A stretch of 43,170 nt of DNA from Chloroflexota bacterium (GCA_002721995.1 PBMF01000009.1:1-43170), one strand, 5' to 3'; counted from the first letter of the stretch, positions 31,894-40,205 are shown. Numbers and translations: made by a program. Notes: generated from the letters alone by a model not told the origin.

Positions 31894-33261
31894 TTAGAAG
31901 TCGTCCACCCTGGCGAATGAGTCGAAGCGCACCAAGTTGTCCCGGAAGTAGAGCTGGACGTTGCCTGTGGGCCCGTTCCGGTGCTTGGCGACGATCAGAT
32001 CAGCTATGTTTTTCGGGTAGGGGCGGCCGGGGAACTGCTGGTCCCACTCTTCTTCGGAAGTGTAGACATCGTCCCGGTGCAGGAACATGACCACGTCGGC
32101 GTCCTGCTCGATGCTTCCCGAGTCCCGAAGGTCGGAGAGCATGGGACGGTGGCCGGGCCGCTGTTCCACGCCACGGCTGAGCTGGGAGCAGGTGATTAGG
32201 GCGATGTTCAGGTCCCGGGCCATTCCCTTGAGGGACCGGGAAATCTCGCTGATCTCCTGGACCCGGTTCTCGGTGCCGCCGCGGCTCCGGCCCTGAATCA
32301 ACTGCAGGTAGTCAACCACCAGCAGGTCCAGACCGTGTTCCAAGAGCAGGCGGCGCGACTTGCTCCGCATCTCAATCATGCTCTGGAAGGGGGTGTCGTC
32401 GATGAAGACCGGCAGGTCGGAAAGCTGACCGATGGCATCGATGATGCGCTGCTCCTCCGCCTCGGTATATAGGCCCAGACGCAGGCGGTGGGAGTCGATC
32501 TCAGCCTCGGAAGAGAGAATCCTGAGAGCCAGCTGCTCCCGGCTCATCTCCAGACTGAAGAAACCGGCCGAAGAGCCGTTCTTGGCGGCGTTGAGACAGA
32601 TGTTCAGGGCCAGGGTGCTCTTGCCCAGTGAAGGGCGGGCGCCCAGGATGACCAGGTCCGAACGCTGGACACCACCCAGAAGTTCGTCCAAGTCGGTGTA
32701 GCCGGACATGACCGGGCCGGTGTTTTCTGATACAGGGTCGGCGATGGCGGCACGGTCTTCCAGGTATTGGTCATAGATCTGCCGCAGAGGGACGAAGCCG
32801 CGCTGGGTGTCGGTGCCGCGGACGGTGAACAGCACGTCCTCCGCCTGGCGGATGGTGGCATCAACGTCGTCGGTGTCCTGGTAGCCCATGGCCGAGATGC
32901 GGGAAGCGGCGTCGATGAGCTTCCGCATGGTAGCGGTGCGGGCCACAACATTGGCGTAATGTTCGGAGTGGGCCGAGGTCGGGGTAACGGAGATCAGGTG
33001 GCTGAGATAGGCCATGCCGCCCACCGTCTCCAGTTGGCTGGAGCGGCTCAGTTCCCTGGCCAGGGTTACCTGGTCGATCACCTCGTCCCGTTGGAAGAGG
33101 GCTTCGCAGGCGGCGAAGCACAACTGGTTCCTCTCCCGGTAGAAATCGTCGGGTTTGAGGTATGCGGCTATACGAGAGAAGCAGTCCCCATCGATTAAGA
33201 CCGACCCAACAACCGCTTCCTCCGCCTCCAAGTCATGGGGTAAGAGCTTCTCAGCGTACAT
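31894..33261 (-). CDS. dnaB: Replicative DNA helicase
   Basis: 455 residues, normal DnaB length. The N-terminal domain begins LLPHDLEAEEAVVGSVL (residues 6-22), and the RecA-like ATPase domain has Walker A GARPSLGKSTLALN (207-220), FFSLEMSREQLALR (about 237-250), Walker B LLVVDYLQLIQG (about 310-321), and SDLRDSGSIEQDADVV near the C-terminus. It unwinds DNA at the replication fork. There is no intein. It follows rplI by 4 nt and precedes the dnaD-like gene, a common order (rplI-dnaB-primosome genes). Confidence 0.97.
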   Translation of the reverse strand: MYAEKLLPHDLEAEEAVVGSVLIDGDCFSRIAAYLKPDDFYRERNQLCFAACEALFQRDEVIDQVTLARELSRSSQLETVGGMAYLSHLISVTPTSAHSEHYANVVARTATMRKLIDAASRISAMGYQDTDDVDATIRQAEDVLFTVRGTDTQRGFVPLRQIYDQYLEDRAAIADPVSENTGPVMSGYTDLDELLGGVQRSDLVILGARPSLGKSTLALNICLNAAKNGSSAGFFSLEMSREQLALRILSSEAEIDSHRLRLGLYTEAEEQRIIDAIGQLSDLPVFIDDTPFQSMIEMRSKSRRLLLEHGLDLLVVDYLQLIQGRSRGGTENRVQEISEISRSLKGMARDLNIALITCSQLSRGVEQRPGHRPMLSDLRDSGSIEQDADVVMFLHRDDVYTSEEEWDQQFPGRPYPKNIADLIVAKHRNGPTGNVQLYFRDNLVRFDSFARVDDF

Positions 33262-33265
33262 TCAC

Positions 33266-33715
33266 CTATTCTTCCACATCGGCGTTGACGTGGATGGTGG
33301 CCGTGACTTCGGTGGACAACCGAAGCAGAACATCGTACTCACCGGGCTCCCGGATGGGCTCGGAGATCTCCACCACGCGGCGGTCCACTTCACGGCTGGT
33401 CTGCTCAGAAAGCTCCATGGCGATGTGGGTGCTGGTGATGGCGCCGTAATAACGGCCCGTGGGAGTGACCCTGGCGGTCAGGGTGATGGTCTGGTCGTTC
33501 AGAGCGCCCGCCAGTTCTTCCATGATGGCGGTCTCGCGGACACGTATCTCATCCCCAACGGCGGTAATCTTGTGGATGCGCTTCAGCACCTCAGGAGTGG
33601 CGATCTCCGCGAACCCCTTGGGCAAAAGATAGTTGCGGGCGTACCCGTCTGGAACGCGGCGGACCTCGCCGGCCCGGGCCTTATTGGGTACGTCCTGAAT
33701 GAAAACTACTTCCAT
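33266..33715 (-). CDS. rplI: 50S ribosomal protein L9
   Basis: 149 residues, exactly the usual length. Seen: the N-terminal RNA-binding domain MEVVFIQDVPNKARAGEV and VPDGYARNYLLPKGFA (residues 21-36), the long connecting helix and the C-terminal domain with FGAI-type RYYGAITSTHIA. The gene heads the replication unit and is normally cotranscribed with rpsF/ssb/rpsR in many bacteria; those are not in the 1.2 kb upstream here. ATG 33715 has GGAAG upstream. Confidence 0.97.
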   Translation of the reverse strand: MEVVFIQDVPNKARAGEVRRVPDGYARNYLLPKGFAEIATPEVLKRIHKITAVGDEIRVRETAIMEELAGALNDQTITLTARVTPTGRYYGAITSTHIAMELSEQTSREVDRRVVEISEPIREPGEYDVLLRLSTEVTATIHVNADVEE

Positions 33716-33794
33716 TGTTGGTCACTTCCGTTGGGTTTCTCAGCTAGGCATAGCCGATTGGAATAGGTATAGGCCCTTAAAAAGGGTCGGACTA

Positions 33795-33800
33795 ATTATA
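33795..33800 (-). promoter_or_regulatory. -10 element of the rplI promoter
   Basis: A perfect TATAAT on the - strand, 80 nt upstream of the rplI start; the -35 (TTTCCC, 17 nt further) is poor. The rest of 33716-34166 holds only a MITE-like repeat. Confidence 0.5.
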
Positions 33801-34021
33801 CGGCATGCCCGGTTGAGGGGAAAGCGGGAGGGGTCTGCGGCCCGGTCCCGGTATCGCCTTCGCGGACCGATCGCCATCTGCATCCCGGTTGAAACGGGTG
33901 GCGAACCAATCCACGACCGTAGCAATATATCCCTCTTCGCCCGACAAATCCAGGCAGTTTCAACCAATTTCAACCGGATTTTTGGGAACCCGCTAAAACC
34001 ACGCCGCCTACCCCAGCCCAC

Positions 34022-34141
34022 TGTCATTCCGAGGCGCCAGCCGAGGAATCTGCCAACCCACCTGTCCCAGTCCTGTTTCTGAACAGCGCTTCGGCAGCGA
34101 AGTGTACCTTGGCAGATCCTTCGCTTCGCTCAGGATGACAG
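34022..34141 (+). repeat. MITE-like repeat, full-length copy
   Basis: 120 bp with imperfect terminal inverted repeats: TGTCATTCCGAG at the left end and CTCAGGATGACA at the right end. Internal CCGAGGAATCTGCCAACC and CCTTGGCAGATCCTTCGCTT blocks are shared with the copies at 20893-21011 and 41415-41503. No ORF. Confidence 0.75.
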
Positions 34142-34166
34142 AAGAGTGACCTGGACGGCGGAGTAG

Positions 34167-35006
34167 TTAATTCCTAACCAAAAAACCCGGCTGGCACTTG
34201 CGACAGTAGCTGGTGATGCGCTGGTTGGCGTTTAGCTGGGTAATGTTGCCGCCGCAGTTGGGGCACGGCTGGCCACCCTTGTTGTGGACCTTCAAGAAGT
34301 CGCGGACCTTCTTGTGAATATCGTCGCCCATGCGTTCGCGAAGGGTGTCGGTGGCCTCTTCCAGCACCTGGCGGCACTGGGCGTGGAGGGCCTTGAGCTC
34401 ATCGGGCTTCAATGCTCGGCACTTCTTGAAGGGAGAAATCCCGGCGGCGAACAGAATCTCGTCCGAGTAGGCGTTGCCGATGCCAGAGATGAACGCACCA
34501 CGGGTGAGCACTCCCTTGATCTCCCCGTTGAACTTCTTGAGCCGCGCCTGGAACTCCTCCAAGGAAATCCCAGAGAGCACGTCCGGCCCCAACCCAGTGT
34601 ACTGGGGCACCTGGTCGTCTTGGGCCTGACCGCCGTCCTCTCCGTTGTCGATGTAGTAGACCTTGCCCATCTGACGGTCGTCCAGGTAGCGCAGCTCCAT
34701 GCCGCCGCCCACTACCAAGGAGATGCACGTCTTCTTCTGGACACGCACGCTGTCGGCACAGTGCTGAATGGCGCCGGTGAGCATGGGGTTTATCACCAGG
34801 CTGCGTCCGCCGGAGAACCGCAGTGTCAGGAACTTGCCGCGCCTTTGGGCGTCCAACAACTTCCTGCCTGGCAGGTCTCCGCTCACCTCACCCGCCAATG
34901 AACGCACCACCGTGGGCCGCAGCACCTTGCAGGACTCTACAGGAGCGTCCTGTAGGTTGGCGTTCAGGTATTCCTTGATAACTTCCAGGTCGGGTGCTTC
35001 CGGCAT
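34167..35006 (-). CDS. Formamidopyrimidine-DNA glycosylase (Fpg/Nei family)
   Basis: 279 residues. A base-excision repair glycosylase/lyase. Seen: the N-terminal M-P-E (catalytic Pro2 and Glu3), the conserved Lys in RRGKFLTLRFSGG (about residues 54-66), the helix-two-turn-helix region FISGIGNAYSDEILF (about 166-180), and the C-terminal zinc finger CPNCGG ... CRKC (about 247-250 and 268-271). The M-P-E-A-P start is nearer to the Fpg/Nei border, so whether it prefers oxidised purines or pyrimidines is not clear. I chose ATG 35006 because the family always starts at MPE; the 86 extra upstream residues in frame are antisense to the next gene. A TATATT only 7 nt upstream hints at a leaderless transcript. 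Confidence 0.92.
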   Translation of the reverse strand: MPEAPDLEVIKEYLNANLQDAPVESCKVLRPTVVRSLAGEVSGDLPGRKLLDAQRRGKFLTLRFSGGRSLVINPMLTGAIQHCADSVRVQKKTCISLVVGGGMELRYLDDRQMGKVYYIDNGEDGGQAQDDQVPQYTGLGPDVLSGISLEEFQARLKKFNGEIKGVLTRGAFISGIGNAYSDEILFAAGISPFKKCRALKPDELKALHAQCRQVLEEATDTLRERMGDDIHKKVRDFLKVHNKGGQPCPNCGGNITQLNANQRITSYCRKCQPGFLVRN

Positions 35007-35050
35007 GGGCCTAATATACCCCAAACGCCGGGTGTGGAATAATGGGGCCC

Positions 35051-35524
35051 ATGTTGATTGGCGTAGTCTCGGATACCCACGGGTTCTACGACCCTCGTGT
35101 CCCGTCGCTGCTTGATGGCGTGGAGCACATCCTCCACGCCGGCGACATCGGCAAAGGCGGGATAATCGAGCAGCTATCAGAGATCGCGCCCGTGACCGCA
35201 GTGCGGGGCAACAACGACCGTGAAGGCCCGGAATCCCTCTACCCCGAGGTGGAGACCATCCCATTGGGCGGCTGCCGCATCTACCTGACCCACATCGTAA
35301 AAGTACCCAAGGAGGGGGACACCGCTGGCCTGTCGCCCTATCTGGAGGCTGGAGCAGATGTGGTCGTCTACGGCCACAGCCACATCGCCTTCCACGAGGA
35401 CCGGGGGCCGTTGAAGTTCTTCAACCCGGGCGCCGCGGGCAAGCGGCGGTTCAAGCTGGTGCCGTCCATCGGGCTGCTGGATGTGGGTGAGGCTGGGGTT
35501 GAGGGGCGGATTTTGGTGTTGTGA
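35051..35524 (+). CDS. Metallophosphoesterase, YfcE/MJ0936 family
   Basis: 157 residues, usual for this family of small calcineurin-like phosphodiesterases. The dimetal motifs are present: GVVSDTHG (residues 4-11), HILHAGDIGKGG (about 27-38), VRGNND (about 55-60), THIVKVPKEGD, then VVYGHSHIAFHED (about 107-119) and FFNPGAAGKRR near the end. The substrate is unknown (cyclic nucleotide or other phosphodiester by family). ATG 35051 (MLIGVVSD) is preferred over ATG 35042. It is transcribed divergently from the glycosylase gene with only 44 nt between start codons. Confidence 0.9.
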   Translation: MLIGVVSDTHGFYDPRVPSLLDGVEHILHAGDIGKGGIIEQLSEIAPVTAVRGNNDREGPESLYPEVETIPLGGCRIYLTHIVKVPKEGDTAGLSPYLEAGADVVVYGHSHIAFHEDRGPLKFFNPGAAGKRRFKLVPSIGLLDVGEAGVEGRILVL

Positions 35525-35546
35525 AGGGGTTGGTCCAGTGGCGTCA

Positions 35547-35582
35547 CCCCCATCCTAACCTTCCCCCCGGGCGGGGGAAGGA
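35547..35582. repeat. Short palindromic dispersed repeat (family 2), copy 3
   Basis: CCCCATCCTAACCTTCCCCC followed by CGGGCGGGGGAAGG. Same hairpin as at 15687 and 20762. It has been placed at the 3' end of the MFS pseudogene and now provides that frame's last sense codons (read as QFLPPPGGKVRMG). Confidence 0.75.
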
Positions 35583-36850
35583 ACTGTGCGGCTTCTTCGC
35601 GGCCTTTGATGGTGACTAAAGCAAGCAGGCCGGAACCGGCGGTTAGGGCTACCACGGTCTGGATGGCAGGGCGGAACCCGGCCAGATCTGCTAAGATTCC
35701 CGCCATGAGCGCCCTGAATATGAACCCCGCGTCCCGCCAGAACCGGTAGACCCCCAACACAGACGCCCTCTCCTGGGCGGGAACAGCGTCGCCCACCGCC
35801 GCCAGCAAGGTCGTGTACACCAGGGCGGTCCCCAGACCAAGCACCGACATGGCCGCGATCCAGATTCCAGTAGGAATCGACTCCGGCCGTCAGTGAGATG
35901 GCAACGCCCTGCAACACCATCCCCGTTACTATCAGCGGCTTCCGGCCCAGGATATCGCTGGCCCAACCGGTGGCAAGCTGCAATACACCCCAGACCAGGG
36001 GATAGACGGCCACCAGCACCGCTATCCGGTCGATGGACAGGCCCTGGTCGGCGTAGTAAAGGGGGAATATGCCCCAGGCCACGCCATCGTTCAGGTTCTT
36101 GACCAGCCCCGCCTGGGTGATGCCCACCAGCTCCGGTCTGCGCCAGGTGGCGGCGGCAAAATTGGTGTAGAAGGACGACGCAGCCCGGCTTACCCCCGAA
36201 TTCACCGTCTCCAGCAACAGGTGGGCGGCGGTGTCCCGGATGAACAGTGCCGACAGGGCCAGGCCTCCGGCGGCAATTCCGATGCCCAGGTAGAAGGGTT
36301 CGGGCCGCAGCCCATAGGAGTCGGCGATCACCCCGGTCAAGAACGCCATCACGGCAAGAGATAGGTACCCGGCTGACTCGTTGAACCCCAGCACCACTCC
36401 CCGCCAGCGGGGCCCGGCCAGGTCCATCTTCATGTTCACTGTCATGGACCAGACCAGCCCCTGGTTCACGCCCAGGAGCAGGTTCGCTCCGATCACCCAT
36501 CCCCAGGCCGGGGCCTAGACTAGAATCAGGGGCACCGGAATGCCGATCAACCACCCCGCGATGAGGATGCGGCGGCGGGTGAACCTTTGGGAGAGGGAAC
36601 CCACCAGCAGATTGGACGACGCCTTGGCCAGGCCGAAGGTGGCGATGAACGAGACCACCGCCGTCTTAGACGTGACACCGAACTCCTCTTCGGCCAGGCC
36701 GGGCAGGATGGTGCGTTCCATGCCCACCATGCCGCCGACGAACATGTTGGCGGCCACCAGCAGGGCTAGCTGCCGCCAGTTGCCGGCCAGGCCCTGGGAT
36801 ACGGGCTGAGTAGAGGCGGCGAAGGGCGGAAAACGTCTGAGGACGTTCAA
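35583..36850 (-). pseudogene. MFS transporter, disrupted by a stop codon and a frameshift
   Basis: The combined frames give a 12-helix-type major facilitator: an N-terminal part from TTG 36850 (NWRQLALLVAANMFVGG, FIATFGLAKASSNLLVG, SQRFTRRRILIAGW), a middle part (GANLLLGVNQGLVWS, WRGVVLGFNESAGYLS, ASDILGRKPLIVTGMV) and a C-terminal part (MSVLGLGTALVYTTLL, ERASVLGVYRFWRDAGF). An in-frame TAG at 36517-36515 interrupts the first part after IPLILV-type sequence, and the frame shifts by one near 35855-35875, between VDSYWN and MSVLGLG. The normal 3' end is replaced by the palindromic repeat. It lies 16 nt after the SDR gene, so it was probably co-transcribed with it. Substrate unknown. Confidence 0.85.
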
Positions 36851-36866
36851 ACCGGTCCCAGAGATG

Positions 36867-37715
36867 TTACTGGTTCAGCCGGATGGCTTGGGCGCCCAAC
36901 TGGGGCCAGGCGGCAGGGGCGGCGGATTTGGCAAGCCGTTCTTCCAACGGGAGATCCTCATCCCAGTAGTAGCCTATGAAGCGTTGGCCGTTGATGCCAT
37001 CCGACTCCTCAGACGCCAGCCAGACCACCGGCTTCTGCATCACCATGGGGTCGATCATGTTCTCCCGCTGGTGGGCGGTGTCATCGGGGATAAGGTCGGT
37101 ACTGGCCATCCCGCCCGGGACCAGGACGTTCACGGTGACGCCTGTGCCTTCCAACTCCCGGGACGCCATGGCCACCAGGGCTTCGTGGGCGGCCTTGGAC
37201 GGACCGTAGGGAGTGCCGCCCGCCCGGTACATGGTGTTCATGCTGGTGGTGACCCCAATGATGCGTCCCCAGCCCTGGGCCAGCATGTGGGGCACCACGC
37301 TACGGGTCATGTAGAACGGCCCGTTGCTGTTGACGCCCACCACCCGGTCCCATTCCTCAGCGGACACTTCCCAGAATTTGTTGCCGGTCTCCCCGCCCAT
37401 GAGCATGTTGCGGGGCGCGACGCCGGCGTTGTTGACCAGGATGTGCAGCCCACCCAGTTCCTCGATTGTGCGCTCCACGGAACGCTCGGCTTCCCCGAAG
37501 GACGACACATCCACCACCTGGGTCATGACGCAGTCGTCGCCGGCTATCTCCCGCATGTAATTGGAGGTTTCATCCAGCCACTGCTGGTTGATATCCGTCA
37601 TGGACACCCGGGCCCCGGCCCTGACCAGCGCCTCCGTCATGGCCCGGCCCAGCCCGCGCGGGCTGGCCGCTCCGGTGACGATGGCTATCTTCCCTTCCAG
37701 CTGCTTCTGTTGCAT
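36867..37715 (-). CDS. Short-chain dehydrogenase/reductase (SDR)
   Basis: 282 residues, classical SDR. Seen: VTGAASPRGLGRAM, the cofactor loop with a three-residue variant (about residues 13-26), MTDINQ with the Asp favouring NAD(H) (about 39-44), NNAG (about 96-99), the catalytic Ser in GVTTSMNTM (about 152-160) and YGPSK (about 167-171). The C-terminal extension ends with GYYWDEDLPLEERLAKS. I chose ATG 37715 because GGAG lies 6-9 nt upstream; the longer start at 37796 adds an unlikely tail. The following MFS gene is dead, so the SDR may have lost its transport partner. Confidence 0.9.
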   Translation of the reverse strand: MQQKQLEGKIAIVTGAASPRGLGRAMTEALVRAGARVSMTDINQQWLDETSNYMREIAGDDCVMTQVVDVSSFGEAERSVERTIEELGGLHILVNNAGVAPRNMLMGGETGNKFWEVSAEEWDRVVGVNSNGPFYMTRSVVPHMLAQGWGRIIGVTTSMNTMYRAGGTPYGPSKAAHEALVAMASRELEGTGVTVNVLVPGGMASTDLIPDDTAHQRENMIDPMVMQKPVVWLASEESDGINGQRFIGYYWDEDLPLEERLAKSAAPAAWPQLGAQAIRLNQ

Positions 37716-37886
37716 GGGTAAACTCCAGACTTGGCCTAATGCCATGGGATGGACCACGGCTAAGAGGCCGCAGATTCTGGGCGCAAGTATACCCACTATC
37801 CAAGGCGTTGGGTAAGAAGGAAGCCGGAATCACTTTGGGGCAGGACCGCGGCCGTCCGGCCGGTCTCCGCAGGGCCTAGATAGGGC

Positions 37887-38104
37887 CTAGATCTCGTCGT
37901 GGACAGCGTTTATCGCCTTGGCGTAGCGCTGCCGGCTGGCGTGGACCATACGGTCAACGACGGCAAATTCCTCAATCGCATCCAGGGTCAGGGGAGCCGG
38001 GCCGGCAGATACCGGTAGACCCGCTCCACGTTGGCCTCGTAGAGCTGGGCAAAGGCGTCCCGGTCTCCCCCTTGAGCGGAGAGGACTAGCGCCGCCTCTT
38101 CGTC
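37887..38104 (-). pseudogene. ECF sigma-factor region 2 fragment and an adjacent ORF remnant
   Basis: On the - strand, 38104 to 37988 reads DEEAALVLSAQGGDRDAFAQ then LYEANVERVYRYLPARLP and a TGA. The LV-AQ-GD-AFA-LYE-VYRYL pattern is the start of region 2 of an extracytoplasmic-function sigma factor. A TAA stands directly before it, so it has no start. A second frame just behind it (37990 to 37887) reads LDAIEEFAVVDRMVHASRQR, then YAKAINAVHDEI and stop, of unknown family. The -10/-35 binding regions of the sigma factor are missing. This is debris. Confidence 0.65.
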
Positions 38105-38266
38105 TTACCGAAGATCGCTTACAAGTCCATATTGCCAGTTATCCGATATAACAACCGGACACAGCAAAAGGATAGCAGTAGGGAAAAAATAGGGAAATTT
38201 GAAACTAAAGTGGTGAAAAGCCGGTGTGAGAAGAGATGGGAATCCCGGCAGTGCCCCTGCTTACTA

Positions 38267-38340
38267 AGCAGTCGCCATGAAGTTCGAACCAGAGGCATCT
38301 TGCTTGGGAAGCAAGTACTCTACCCCTGAGTTACGCCCGC
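38267..38340 (-). tRNA. tRNA-Gly (CCC anticodon), degenerate, possibly a pseudo-tRNA
   Basis: On the - strand the 5' half is normal: acceptor GCGGGCG, D-arm TAACTCAGGGGTAGAGT, and anticodon arm CTTGC-TTCCCAA-GCAAG with anticodon CCC. The 3' half is not. The TTCGAAC loop is there, but the T-stem halves (TCTGG and TTCAT) do not pair, there are two extra bases, and the acceptor 3' strand CGACTGC has one mismatch and one G-U pair. CCA is not encoded. It may be a decayed gene or one whose 3' end was changed by recombination. A -10-like TATACT lies on the - strand at 38360-38365. Confidence 0.6.
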
Positions 38341-38416
38341 TCGGGTTGGAACTGCATATAGTATATCTCCGTAATACGGCAGATGCATCCCAACGCCACT
38401 CCTTATGAAGCGTCGC

Positions 38417-39853
38417 CTAACCTTTTCCCGCTTCTGCTCTTGCGGCCACACGTTCATCACGGCAATCACGCATGGCGATGGGAACTATCGTCCAGGAGAG
38501 CCGGTTGGGCTGGTTGGCTTGAAATACTTCCGCCGACTTCTGCAGCAGCTCGCGTTTAACCCCGGGACTTTTCAAAAGACCGACCGACTTCGCAGCCGTT
38601 GTCCCCTTTGCAAGCGAAAGGCGAACGTCGATCTCATCATCTTCTAGACCCTTGGCAGTCAGCACCAGCATGTCTGCGGCTAGAAGTTTCTCCCGCACTT
38701 GGTAGAAAACCTCACCGGCGACAGTCTCCAGGAAGAACCAATCCAAGAGCTCCTGCGGCGTAGGGAACTTGGAGCCGGGCTTCGATATGGCAGCCTCGTT
38801 GTAGAAATCTCTGACGTCGTCGGTGATGAACCGCAGTAACTGGGGCATCGGATGACTGAAGCCGTCTGGCACCGCCAATTCGCCGTCTACCGCGAACCTC
38901 GCCAACACCCTAAGCATCTCGTCCACCGAATCAGCTCCCTTACCGCTGGTGCCGACGGAGGTGCGGCCGCGTGTTCGCAGCCCTTCATCGAACCAGGGCC
39001 GAAGCAGCTGGGCTTCCTGTTGCAGTTGGGCCGTCAACGCGTCGGCCTCGCTCTCGGGGGCTGGAGCAGGGAAGGTTACCGGGCATGACCATGCCTCATC
39101 TTCGACAGCGTCATCACCCTCTTCGCCGTTGTAGTCGATCAACGCCGGGCCTGACGCCTGGTCCACGAGAGCCAAAGTGCTCCGGAGAACTTCAAGCTGA
39201 ATGTCAGGACGGCCTGGGGGGCCCAAAGGGCGGCCAAAATTGAACGGAACCCACAGCGCCCGCGGTGGCGCTGTGGCTTCAGTCACCGGCCTGACTAAAC
39301 TGATCTGGACCGTGGCAATCTCGGCGCCGCCGTCCGATACAGGCCGCTCGATGAACTGGGAGAGCACGCCTACGGCGCGTGTGCAGCCGGGTCAAACGGG
39401 AATCAGTAGAACCAGATCTACGTCGTCGTCCCGAAGCTGTTTACAGACCTCTTTCGCTGCCGGTTCCATGCGTTCGGGGGCTGTTGATCCCATGAAGGAG
39501 TAGTGCCAGTTCGAGACAGAACCGATCTCGCCTGAGTCCACAAGGGTCTGCAGGTGCTCTAGTGGAAAACAGACGTTCACGTCCTGCTGATAGGCGCTGC
39601 GATCGAAATTGACGCTTGAGTGGGTCATAGCCAGGTCGGCGTATGAGACATCGCCCGGAATGATCCGGTAATCGCCCTCGTGCCCTCCGAATGGTCGGTC
39701 ATCAGCGCGGTGGATCGCGGCCGTGGTTATGACTGCTATCCGGGCATCGGCTAGTCTGGGTGGTTCAACCCAGGCCGTCCGCTCGAAAGGCTGAAAAGCT
39801 CTTCTCGTGAAGTTTTCCTGTAGGGGTGGGGGAATATCTGCCCAACGGACCAT
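38417..39853 (-). CDS. Glycine/sarcosine/betaine/D-proline reductase selenoprotein B family, Sec-containing (TGA read-through)
   Basis: Two same-frame ORFs are separated by one TGA (39394-39392) and together give 478 residues with selenocysteine at position 154. The sequence around it is LLIPV-U-PGCT-RAVGVL, i.e. the UxxCT redox motif of GrdB/PrdB. Upstream are the family landmarks SYADLAMTHSSVNFDRSAYQ, then QDVNVCFPLEHL and WHYSFMGS; downstream are ISLVRPVTE, PPRALWVPFNFGRPLG and a longer C-terminal part (about 230-478). A SECIS-like hairpin follows the TGA. ATG 39853 has GAGG 7 nt upstream. Family enzymes reduce C-N or related bonds using a Sec/Cys pair; the substrate here is unknown. Sec machinery (selA, selB, selC, selD) is not in this window, so decoding is inferred. 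Confidence 0.85.
39365..39379 (-). promoter_or_regulatory. SECIS-like hairpin 3' of the in-frame TGA
   Basis: On the - strand CGCGCC-GTA-GGCGTG forms a 6-bp stem (one G-U) with a loop starting G-U. The loop G is the 19th base after the TGA, a distance usual for bacterial SECIS elements. It lies within the coding sequence, as bacterial SECIS elements do. Confidence 0.55.
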
Positions 39854-40003
39854 GCCGTGACCTCAATCTGAAGCGGTTCATGCCGCGGAGAAAATTGAAA
39901 CCCAGGAGTGATTCAGTCTATCACGGAAAAAAAGTGGCAAAAACTAATAATGGAAGCTTTAGGAGTAGGGGAGAAAAAGCCATTTCAGGCACGAATAAAA
40001 TGG

Positions 40004-40075
40004 TCGGGGTGGGGAGAATCGAACTCCCGACCTCCTGCTCCCAAAGCAGGCGCCCTACCGCTGGGCTACACCCCG
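40004..40075 (-). tRNA. tRNA-Pro (TGG anticodon)
   Basis: On the - strand: acceptor CGGGGTG / CACCCCG, discriminator A, encoded CCA (40003-40001). The anticodon stem CCTGC / GCAGG encloses TTTGGGA, anticodon TGG. The T-arm is TCGGGAGTTCGATTCTCCC-like with a standard TTCGA loop. Confidence 0.95.
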
Positions 40076-40133
40076 ATGATAAGAGAGAGACCCGGAGACC
40101 GGCTGGGCCGGTGAAAATGAGGAAGAAAAATGG

Positions 40134-40205
40134 TACCCCCGGAGAGGGTCGAACTCTCGTCTCCGGCTCCGGAGGCCGGCACTCTATCCACTGAGCTACA
40201 GGGGC
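40134..40205 (-). tRNA. tRNA-Arg (CCG anticodon)
   Basis: On the - strand: acceptor GCCCCTG with CGGGGGT (G-U at the end pair and at pair 6), discriminator A, encoded CCA (40133-40131). The anticodon stem CCGGC / GCCGG encloses CTCCGGA, anticodon CCG. It lies 58 nt upstream of tRNA-Pro on the same strand, so the two are probably co-transcribed. Confidence 0.94.

Noticed and set aside
34167-35264. Long 365-residue form of the Fpg/Nei glycosylase
   Set aside because: The first 86 residues are antisense to the phosphoesterase gene; the catalytic Pro2 requires starting at MPE (35006).
36515-36517. In-frame TAG in the MFS gene as a recoded (pyrrolysine) codon
   Set aside because: A second, independent frameshift breaks the same gene and MFS transporters have no known pyrrolysine; it is a pseudogene.
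37988-37990. TGA at the end of the sigma-factor fragment as another selenocysteine codon
   Set aside because: The frame after the TGA does not continue sigma-factor sequence, and the position is not a redox motif.
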